64,000 nt of DNA from Saccharopolyspora erythraea. Lineage in GTDB: Bacteria; Actinomycetota; Actinomycetes; Mycobacteriales; Pseudonocardiaceae. The notes under the pieces were generated by a model. That model ran no database searches and was not told the origin of the DNA. It saw nothing but the letters and a program-made list of their open reading frames with translations. Within the stretch, counting starts at the first letter, position 1. Every line of letters starts with the position of its first letter. This document shows positions 27,122-34,501 of this stretch, piece by piece. Where the stretch lies: assembly GCF_018141105.1 (NCBI RefSeq), contig NZ_CP054839.1:6327411-6391410 (forward strand). Direction: 5' to 3'. Position numbers and translations under genes: made by a program.

Positions 27122-28420
27122 ATGAAGATCCTGCTTGCCGGCGGCAATGTGGTCAGCATGGACACGGCTGTCGGGGATCTCGACCGAGGCGACGTGCTGA
27201 TCGAGGACGGCGTGATCGTCGAGGTGGCCGAGCGGATCGACGCCCCGGACGCCGAGGTGATCGACGCGACCGACCGGATCGTGATGCCCGGCTTCGTCGA
27301 CAACCACCGCCACACCTGGCAGACCGCATTCCGAGGCGTCGGCGCGGACTGGACGTTCCCCGAGTGGGCGGCGGCCATGCACGGCACGGCCAAGCCGCAC
27401 TACCAGCCCGAGGACGTGTACGTGGGCACCCTGCTCGGCCGCCTGGAGGCCCTGCACTCCGGCGTGACCACAATGCTGGACTGGTACCACGTCGCGCAGA
27501 GCCACGAGCACGAGGACGCCGCCGTCGCCGCACTGCGGGACGCGCCGGGGCGGTCGATCTTCTGCCTGGGCGCCGGATGGGGCACCCCCGACCCCGTCGA
27601 CGACGACATCCGCCGCGTCCGCTCCGACCTGCCCGGCGACGGCCCGGTCACCATGGCGCTCGGACTGCGCGGCCCCGAGGACACCAGCATGGACACCGTC
27701 GACCGGGAGCTGAAGCTGGCAGCCGAACTCGGCCTGCGCACCAGCCTGCACACCGTCGCCAGCGGAACGCAGCGCCCGATCGCCGAATTGCACGCGCATG
27801 GCCTGCTTCGGGAGACCACCACGTTCGTGCACGCCAACGGGATCAGCGACGAAGAGCTACGGATGCTCGCAGACGCAGGCAGTTCGGTGTCGATCAGCCC
27901 CGACGTCGAACTGAAGATGGGATTCGGATCACCCATGACCGGCCGGGCGCTAGCAGCCGGCCTGCGCCCGACGCTGTCCATCGACGACGTCCCGTCAGCT
28001 GCCGGCGACATGTTCTCCGCGATGCGCACCGCCTTCGCCGCACAGCGCGGCCTGGACGGCGGCCTGAACTCCCACGACCTGCTGGAGTTCACCACCATCG
28101 ACGCCGCCGCCTCGTGCGGGCTCGACGCCCGAACAGGCAGCATCACCCCCGGCAAGGACGCCGACATCATCCTTCTGCGCACCGACGACCTGACCGTGTT
28201 CCCGGTCACCGACCCGGCCGACACCATCGTCTCCGCCGGTCACCCCGGCCTGGTCGACACCGTCCTCGTCGCCGGCCGTGTGGTCAAACGCGACGGAGCC
28301 CTGGTGGGCGCGGACCTGCCCGCGCTGAAGACCCGGCTGACCGCTTCCCGTGACCGCATCGCGGCGGCCGCCGGCATTCCGCTCGACGGCACATGGCGCC
28401 CACAGCCGGAATCGAAGTAG
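27122..28420 (+). CDS. Amidohydrolase / cytosine-deaminase-like metal hydrolase (AtzA/SAH-deaminase group)
   Basis: 432-aa metal-dependent amidohydrolase. MPGFVDNHRH near residue 60 gives the H-x-H metal pair, SLHTVAS and FVHANG later histidines, and SIDDVPSA the catalytic Asp. SITPGKDADIILL is the standard C-terminal sandwich motif. The family deaminates or dechlorinates aromatic heterocycles, S-adenosylhomocysteine or guanine derivatives. AAGGAG precedes the start. TTG 27119 directly before ATG 27122 is an alternative. It is followed at 60 bases by a fumarylacetoacetate hydrolase-like gene. Substrate unknown. Confidence 0.85.
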   Translation: MKILLAGGNVVSMDTAVGDLDRGDVLIEDGVIVEVAERIDAPDAEVIDATDRIVMPGFVDNHRHTWQTAFRGVGADWTFPEWAAAMHGTAKPHYQPEDVYVGTLLGRLEALHSGVTTMLDWYHVAQSHEHEDAAVAALRDAPGRSIFCLGAGWGTPDPVDDDIRRVRSDLPGDGPVTMALGLRGPEDTSMDTVDRELKLAAELGLRTSLHTVASGTQRPIAELHAHGLLRETTTFVHANGISDEELRMLADAGSSVSISPDVELKMGFGSPMTGRALAAGLRPTLSIDDVPSAAGDMFSAMRTAFAAQRGLDGGLNSHDLLEFTTIDAAASCGLDARTGSITPGKDADIILLRTDDLTVFPVTDPADTIVSAGHPGLVDTVLVAGRVVKRDGALVGADLPALKTRLTASRDRIAAAAGIPLDGTWRPQPESK

Positions 28421-28480
28421 GAACACCGAGCAAGCCCCAGCCGGCTCACTCACGCGCATTCATGAAGGGAAATCCGCCTG

Positions 28481-29371
28481 ATGAAACTCGTGACGTTCAT
28501 CGATGCGGAGCGTGCGGCACCCGGCCGCGTGGACGACGAAGGGCAGGTGCGTGACCTGAGCAGTGTGCTCGGCAACCGCACGCTGCTCGACGTCATCGAA
28601 GACTGGGAGCACCTGGGCCCTGTGATCGACCGTGCGACCGGTCTACCGACCGTGGCCTCGCCCCGGCTGCTCGCGCCGATCCCGCAGCCGCGCCGCAACC
28701 TGTTCGCGGTCGGCAAGAACTACCGCGACCACGTACGGGAGTTCGGCCGTTCCGGCTACGACCAGCCGGAACGGCCCGGGGCCCGGCCGACCGTACCGGT
28801 CGTCTTCTCGAAGGTCCCCACCACGGTGACCGGACCGTACGACGACATCGACCCTCACCTCACGGTCACGGCCGAGCTCGACTATGAGGCCGAGCTGGCC
28901 GTCATCATCGGCCGGGGCGGGCGCGGCATCCACCGCGACCGGGCGATGGACCACGTGTGAGGGTACACGATCATCAACGATGTCACCGCACGGGACCTGC
29001 AAAGGGACCACCAGCAGTGGCTACTCGGCAAATCCCTCGACACCTTCGCCCCGATGGGCCCGTGGGCGGTCACCGCCGACGAAGTCGGCGACCCTCGGCG
29101 CCTTGTGGTCTCTTCCACCGTGAACGGCGAGCCCCGCCAGAAGGCGTCCGTCGCCGATCTCATCTTCGACATTCCGGAACTTATCAGCATCATCTCCGCG
29201 GGAATCACCCTGCACAGCGGCGACATCCTCGCCACTGGCACTCCGGCGGGCGTCGGCCTCGGCTTCACCCCGCCCCGCTTCCTCGCCTCCGGCGACGTCG
29301 TCGAGTGCACGATCACCGGACTGGGCGCGCTCCGCAACACCGTCAGCACGCAAACGAAGGACGATTCCTGA
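28481..29371 (+). pseudogene. Fumarylacetoacetate hydrolase-family gene with in-frame TGA
   Basis: 297-codon frame interrupted by TGA at 28958-28960. Before it: NLFAVGKNYRDHVREF, then the metal ligands in ELDYEAELAVIIGRGG, ending AMDHV. After it, in the same frame: GYTIINDVTARDLQ, LLGKSLDTFAPMGPW, LATGTPAGVGLG, to the end of the fold. One nonsense change, for example TGG to TGA, explains it. Family members hydrolyse C-C bonds of acylpyruvates. With every other motif intact the loss is recent, unless the stop is read through. Confidence 0.85.
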
Positions 29372-29514
29372 GAAACCATTCGCGCCAGCGCCGCAGTTTC
29401 CTGGTCGTCGCCGGCACAGGACTTGCTGCTGCGGCCGCGGCTATCACTGGAAACAAGCTGCTCGCAGACAAGCCAACCCCCACCGAGCAACCACGCACAC
29501 ACAAGGACGATTCC

Positions 29515-30330
29515 ATGCGGCTCATCTCAAGCGGCCGACACCATGCCACCTTCGAGTTCGGCGACCTGACAGTGACCTCACTGCGCGACGGCTATGTCGA
29601 CATGCCGCCAACACGGCTGCGCGACGAGAGCGGGCGCACCCTCGAGGAGCTGCCAGATACGGTCCCGCTGGTCGACGGGAACCTGCGACTGTCGGTCAAC
29701 GCGTTCCTCATCACCGATGGGACTACATCAGTCCTCATCGACACCGGCGCGTCCAACGCCTGGCATTCCACCATGGGATCGCTCCTCGACGCCCTGGACG
29801 AAGCCGCAGTCGACCGCAGTGAGATCACCGATGTGGCGATCACCCACAACCACGAAGACCACGTCAACGGCCTCATCGCCCCCGATGGCGCAGAGGCGTT
29901 CCCCGAACTCCGACGCGTGTGGATCGGTGCTGGCGACACATCGGTGTTCACCGGACGGCTCGAGCCGGTCGGCGACCGAGTCGTCCCCATCACCGACAAG
30001 GTCGCGATCAACGACTGGGTCACGGCGGTCCCAACGCCCGGGCACACACCCGGCCACACCGTCTACGAGGTCAGGAGCAGCGCCGGCCAGCTCCTCGTCT
30101 GGGGCGACACAGTTCACGTGCCCTCACTGCAATTCGCCCAGCCGAAGGTGTCCTGGGAGCTCGACGGCGAGCAGTCGCAAGCACGCAAGGCTCGAACCGC
30201 TCTCCTTGAGCAACTAACGTCACCGGGACACTTCGTCGCCGGCGCCCACCTGGACTCGCCCGGATTGGGACGCGTGACCCGCAACGACACCGGCTACACG
30301 CTCGAATACCTCGCACCGCCGATCGCCTGA
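29515..30330 (+). CDS. Metallo-beta-lactamase-fold hydrolase, preceded by a Tat-like leader
   Basis: 271-aa MBL-fold enzyme. ITHNHEDHVNG is the H-x-H-x-D-H zinc motif, VLIDTGASN the preceding strand, TPGHTPGH the third-ligand loop and WGDTVH the Asp ligand, a set common in lactonase-like members. ATG 29515 follows AAGGACG. The frame is open upstream, and 29371-29514 encode a convincing Tat signal (RQRRSFLVVAG then an alanine-rich core). Its only initiation codon would be CTG 29368, overlapping the previous TGA. A secreted enzyme with a mutated or rare start is therefore possible. Confidence 0.85.
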   Translation: MRLISSGRHHATFEFGDLTVTSLRDGYVDMPPTRLRDESGRTLEELPDTVPLVDGNLRLSVNAFLITDGTTSVLIDTGASNAWHSTMGSLLDALDEAAVDRSEITDVAITHNHEDHVNGLIAPDGAEAFPELRRVWIGAGDTSVFTGRLEPVGDRVVPITDKVAINDWVTAVPTPGHTPGHTVYEVRSSAGQLLVWGDTVHVPSLQFAQPKVSWELDGEQSQARKARTALLEQLTSPGHFVAGAHLDSPGLGRVTRNDTGYTLEYLAPPIA

Positions 30331-30481
30331 ATCCATCTGCTTCACCGCAAGCTCCGAACCGTCGCGTCGGCATCTCGGGACGCCATCTCTGCCGTGACAT
30401 GCGCGATGGGGCCGCCCCGTCCGGACACCGGCAGCCAACGGCCGTCTGCCGTGCATGGTCAGCAGGGCATTGCGGTGGTAT

Positions 30482-30536
30482 GAAGACCTCCGGTTGTGAA
30501 GCAGTCCGAGACAGCTCCACCAAACCGGAGGTCTTC
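30482..30536. repeat. 14-bp inverted repeat, terminator or IS end remnant
   Basis: GAAGACCTCCGGTT (30482-30495) and AACCGGAGGTCTTC (30523-30536) pair perfectly around a 27-base loop. It lies 150 bases after the MBL stop and 50 bases before an integrase fragment. It could terminate the MBL transcript or be the trace of an insertion-sequence end. Confidence 0.5.
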
Positions 30537-30585
30537 GCCTTGATCAAGCTCGACCAGCGTCAACAACGCTCGTGATCACTACACC

Positions 30586-30831
30586 CCACGGTGACTCTGC
30601 GCCGGTGTATCGCCACACTGTCCAGCGCCCTCAACGACGCCGTCCGCCACCGCCGACTGACCCACAACGCCGCCAAATACACCGCCATCCCACGGCCGGC
30701 CAAGCCACAGCGAGTGTGCTGGACACCGTCCGAGGCGGTCACGTTCCTGCGCTACTGCGCCGACATCAACGACCCACTGACCGAGCTGTTCGAAGTGCTC
30801 GTCGGCACCGGAATGCGCAAGGGACAAGCGC
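30586..30831 (+). pseudogene. Truncated tyrosine integrase fragment
   Basis: About 80 codons nearly identical to the middle of the integrase at 23.4-24.6 kb, from VTLRRCIATLSSALNDAV through NDPLTELFEVL to GTGMRKG. Both ends of the similarity stop abruptly and the catalytic H-R-H-Y part is missing. It shows that a second, related element was once here and was cut by recombination. Confidence 0.85.
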
Positions 30832-30920
30832 CTTCCCCCGACTCCCCAAAGCCGAGCGCGACGATTGCACGCGCGAAGCGTGCCGGTCCACCGCGGTGCG
30901 ACCGGCCTTATCGCTCGAGC

Positions 30921-31374
30921 TCAGCTGTTGCGGTTGCCGATCTCGTCGGTGAGCTGAGGGGCGACGCTGAACAGATCGCCGACGACGCCGTAGTCGACCC
31001 GCAGAGCCGACACCGCGACCACCGGAGACCACGAGGCTGGCCTCGGTCAGCTTGGGGGTCACCGGATACGCCGGGCTGACGGCCGGTGATCTCCGCACCC
31101 GACGACGCCGGAACTTCGACCTGCTCCACTCCACCACGACCGCACCCGCGGCCTGCTCCCGCTCGATCGATCCCGGCAGCACCGTCACCACCGGAACGCC
31201 CTTGGTGACCTTCGCCGTCGCGACGTAGGCGCCACCGAACAGCGAGTGGTTAGCCACGCCGTCGGCGTCGAGATCGACGACCTCAGACAGCAGACCTGGC
31301 GTGAAGCTGGCGTAGTGGATGTATCCGAAACTTGCCGTATTCCTCACTGCTTCCCCGTTCCGCAGGTTTCCCAC
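30921..31374 (-). pseudogene. etfA: Decayed electron-transfer flavoprotein alpha subunit
   Basis: Minus-strand pieces in changing frames spell the EtfA pattern: EVVDLDADGV, KVTKGVPVVTV, LTEASLVVSGGRGVGS, then VDYGVVGDLFSVAPQLTDEI before a TGA at 30921-30923. Roughly 90 residues between GGRGVGS and the C-terminal helix are deleted, and further frameshifts separate the pieces. The N-terminal domain is absent. Identification is by family pattern. Confidence 0.7.
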
Positions 31375-31384
31375 TCAGCCGACG

Positions 31385-31924
31385 CTACGGGGTGGTCGAC
31401 TTCCACGGGGCTGCAGGATCGGAGAGGGTGTCCAGCACGAGTTGGCACCAGGTGGTCGCGGCGTTCGCCGCAAGCTGTGCGTGGCGGCGGTGCAGTCCGA
31501 TACGCGTGCCAACGGTTCCGTGTCCTGTCCCGTACCGGTTGCGCAGTTCGGCTAGGCCATTGGTGACGGTGCTCAAACCACCCAAGATCTTCTTCACCGC
31601 ATCAGTGCCGTCAGGTCCCTGATTGGCGCTGGGGTGCAGGCCGAGCGCGCGCTGGCATTGGCTGACCAAGGCTGGGAGGTCGTCTTTCTCATTGACTGGG
31701 TGTTCCCGCTCGATGAGGACTGCCTTGGCAGTGCTCTCCACGAGTTCCTTCGCGCTACCGATCACCAGTGCCGGGTCCTCCTGCAAGACGGCCCGTGCAA
31801 TCCGATCCAGCTGTTCGCGGATCGCAGCAGGGTCGCGCAGGTTCGCGATCACGTGTTCCTGGAGCAGCGGACCGGGCGGGGCCTCGTCGAGACGCAGTAG
31901 CCAGACCCGTGTGGGTTCGAGGAG
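31385..31924 (-). pseudogene. 5'-truncated abortive-infection (Abi_C, HEPN) protein
   Basis: The open frame of 180 codons begins without a start next to an IS30 fragment; a GTG at 31852 would give 155 aa. The C-terminal Abi_C signature LRNRYGTGHG is intact, with helices containing AKELVESTAKAVL before it, as in HEPN-type Abi proteins. The usual N-terminal part of about 100 residues is lost. It is a second Abi-type gene in the window, beside the intact one at 17.6 kb. Confidence 0.7.
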
Positions 31925-32191
31925 CTATTCCAGGATGTCGCGCCGGGCCTGCCATCCGCCCATCCCGGAGGCGCCCCGGTTGCCCCAGTAGGAGCGGAAC
32001 CGGGTGTAGGCGTGGCGACCGCCGTTCTTGGTGACTTCCCGGCTGATCGTCGACACCGCTCGCTGCAAGAACGCGGCGATCGCTTGAAACGAGTATCCCG
32101 CGCTCAATCCCCGGGAAATCTCTTCTCGCTCAGGCAGTGTCAGCGATCCAGCACGCTGTCTGCGGGACTGCGGAGCACCCCACGCCAGCAA
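31925..32191 (-). pseudogene. IS30-family transposase N-terminal fragment
   Basis: 88 codons. LTLPEREEISRGLSAGYSF, then AIAAFL and VSTISREV, form the IS30 helix-turn-helix that binds the terminal repeats. The DDE catalytic domain is absent and the frame ends at a TAG shared with the edge of the Abi_C fragment. I see no terminal repeats. It is a remnant. Confidence 0.75.
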
Positions 32192-32426
32192 CCGTGTGAT
32201 CTACCAGATCCCCGTGGCCGGAGCGGTTCGACACCCGCCGACTTCTTCGGCCCTGGCGGTTTCAACGGACCGGACCTTGGCGTCGGCGACATGCGACAGC
32301 ACACCATGCGTCGGGTTGCTCACCGTGTTCCGGGAAGCGATCTCCCGCAGCACCCGCCGCTCCGCGGAACTGGCAGCCGACTCGTCCAGCGTCCAAATCC
32401 GCCCTGAGCGCCGGTGATGTCGGTCC

Positions 32427-33398
32427 TCACTGCACCACGACCAACCGATACCGAACCTCAGCAGTGGGTTCGGTGAGGTCGATGCGGACCAACCCCGCGA
32501 AGCCACGGCGACTCTCGAAGCCGTGGTCGAGGACGAGAATCGGGTCGAAGTCACTGTCCAGCACGAGCTCGATGCGTTCAGGTCCGTGCTCGAAGACGAT
32601 CCGGTTCCCTTGGTGAGAGACTGAGGTGGTGCAACCACGTCCTCCGTCGAGCAGGTACGGGACGAGAAGTGTCTTGTAGCCCTCGAGGTGCGGCGTCGCT
32701 TCAAGCACCGTCACCTCGTCGTGGGCAAGCTGGATGCGGCATCGGTATTCGTAGGTGTCGTCGGTGAGCCCAGGCATGGACGACGACACGTAGACGTCGC
32801 GTTCGTGCTGGCCCATGCCGTAGGACGCTCCCTTGGCCCTTGCGGCCAGGTGCAGCTCACCACGATCAGGATTCGAGTCGAGCTCTCGCAGCGAGAAGTC
32901 GTCGTGGGCAACCACCCTCACCGGCGCCCGCCCTGGCTCGCCGCGCAGCCCCAGCCCGACCGTGAAGATCTTGCCCGACTGTATGTGCTCGGTCGGCGTG
33001 GCGAAGTGGAGGTGGCGGTCGAGACCGAACGTGATATCCGCCAGTCCGAACACGTCGTACTTGCGTGCCGGGTCAGCATTCACGTGCGCTGAGACTGACC
33101 CGCAGTGGGCGACTGCACGGTAGGTCGGGAAGTGCTCGTACCAGGCTGTCGGATGGTCAGCAGGGTCGACCGGCCGATCTTCCAAGCCGCTTTCGAGAGC
33201 CAGGGCCCAAAACGCCAGCGACAGGCTCGAATAGTGTGCATCGGCCGTGTAGCCCTCGTAGCCGACGCGATAACTTGCAGGAAGGCAGTTCTCGACCGGG
33301 CTGGCCTCTCCGTCCGTTCGCGTCCACCGCCGCGCGGACCGCCAGGCTTTCCATGCCGCCGCCCGAGCCTGACCCGCCGTTCCGGCGTCGTCGGACAA
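32427..33398 (-). CDS. Uncharacterised protein resembling the C-terminal half of DUF2264 proteins
   Basis: 323-aa frame. YRVGYEGYTADAHYSSLSLAFWALAL followed by PADHPTAW and then ARKYDVFGLADITFGL resembles, loosely, the C-terminal part of DUF2264, a carbohydrate-related family about twice this long. The rest is beta-strand-rich, as in C-terminal sandwich domains of polysaccharide-active enzymes. No signal peptide. The N-terminal 35 residues look unrelated, and debris lies on both sides, so it is probably a truncated gene. Function not assigned. Confidence 0.4.
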   Translation of the reverse strand: MSDDAGTAGQARAAAWKAWRSARRWTRTDGEASPVENCLPASYRVGYEGYTADAHYSSLSLAFWALALESGLEDRPVDPADHPTAWYEHFPTYRAVAHCGSVSAHVNADPARKYDVFGLADITFGLDRHLHFATPTEHIQSGKIFTVGLGLRGEPGRAPVRVVAHDDFSLRELDSNPDRGELHLAARAKGASYGMGQHERDVYVSSSMPGLTDDTYEYRCRIQLAHDEVTVLEATPHLEGYKTLLVPYLLDGGRGCTTSVSHQGNRIVFEHGPERIELVLDSDFDPILVLDHGFESRRGFAGLVRIDLTEPTAEVRYRLVVVQ

Positions 33399-33521
33399 GT
33401 GCTTGCCGGCAATCAGACGCTGCTACAACGCCTGATCGACGGCCACCCGCAGACCATCCCGGTGGTCCTGGACACGAAGCTGATCGTCCGGCGATCCACA
33501 GGAGTCGCCCGGGGCGGGTAA
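33390..33521 (+). pseudogene. LacI-family C-terminal remnant
   Basis: Plus-strand frame ending at TAA 33519-33521 reads LLQRLIDGHPQ, then VVLDTKLIVRRST, the characteristic last strand and tail of LacI regulators (LL..I.g.....vvLpt.LvvR.St). Nothing upstream matches. It overlaps the start of the DUF2264-like frame on the other strand, which supports that region being rearranged. Confidence 0.5.
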
Positions 33522-33682
33522 CACGCCTACACCCGGCCACCGCGAAACCGAACTGGCCTTCTCGTGCGGCGCAACGCTTCCCGGCGCCACGTAGATTCCG
33601 CACGACGCACGTTTCGGACGCCTGAGCCGCCTTGCCAAACCCTGCTCGGCGAGGCGATCCCGCGGATTGGTCGCGGCAGGGA

Positions 33683-34501
33683 CTACCGGCCTCGGAAATC
33701 CGGAGCGGACTTGTTCATAAACGCCTGGACGCCCTCGGCGAAGTCGTCGGTGTAGGAGGTGAAGCCGCTGGCGATCGTCTCGACGATGGCCGAGGGGGCA
33801 CCCGCAGCAGCGGCGTCGACGAGTTGTTTGGCCACCTGTTGGGCGATCGGCGCGGAGCCAAGCAGGTCGTTGACGTACCGTTCGACCTCGGTATCGAGTT
33901 CGTCGGCGGCGACGTCGTTGACCAGTCCCCACTTCTCGGCGACTGTGGCATCGATCTGGCGGCGGGTGAGAATCAGCTGCTTGGCCCGAGACGCTCCGAC
34001 GAGCTGGGTGAGGCGCTCGGTTCCGCCCCAGCCAGGGATCGTGCCGAGTCCGACCTCGGGTAGGCCGAACCGGGCGTGGCGGCCGGCCAGCCGGAAGTCG
34101 CAGGCGAGTGCGAGTTCCAGGCCGCCGCCCACGGCCAGACCGTCGACGACGGCGATGGTCGGCTGGCGCAGTCGAGCGAGCCGGTCGAACACCCGGTGCC
34201 CGTCGCTGATCCAGCGACGCCACATGTCGGCGGCCGAGAGCTGGGAGAAGGCGCTGATGTCGGCGCCGACGCAGAAGACCTTGGTACCAGCGGTGCGTAC
34301 CAGGACGACGCGGGCGGACGACACCGCGAGCTCGCCGAGTCGGCGTTCCAGCTCGTCGAGCATCTCCAGGGTCAGGGCATTGAGCTTCGCGGGACGATCG
34401 ATAGTGAGGGTCGCGACCAGCCCGTCGTGACTATAGCTGAGGGTCACCGATCCGTTCGTCGAAATCGGTTCTGCAGCAGTGGTTTCGCTGGTGCCGGTCA
34501 T
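33683..34501 (-). CDS. Enoyl-CoA hydratase/isomerase (crotonase family)
   Basis: 272 aa. The two oxyanion-hole segments are visible: KVFCVGADISAF and VDGLAVGGGLELALACDFRLA. GLPEVGLGTIPGWGGTERL carries the second acidic residue. The crotonase fold hydrates or isomerises acyl-CoA thioesters. The ATG overlaps the stop of the CoA-transferase frame by one base (TGATG), so it is translated with the enzyme that would supply its CoA ester. Confidence 0.9.
   Translation of the reverse strand: MTGTSETTAAEPISTNGSVTLSYSHDGLVATLTIDRPAKLNALTLEMLDELERRLGELAVSSARVVLVRTAGTKVFCVGADISAFSQLSAADMWRRWISDGHRVFDRLARLRQPTIAVVDGLAVGGGLELALACDFRLAGRHARFGLPEVGLGTIPGWGGTERLTQLVGASRAKQLILTRRQIDATVAEKWGLVNDVAADELDTEVERYVNDLLGSAPIAQQVAKQLVDAAAAGAPSAIVETIASGFTSYTDDFAEGVQAFMNKSAPDFRGR

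Noticed and set aside
32192-32426. Minus-strand peptide-like stretch (SAERRVLREIASRNTVS) between the IS30 fragment and the DUF2264-like gene
   Set aside because: It looks partly protein-like but matches no family I know and has no start or ribosome binding site; not called.
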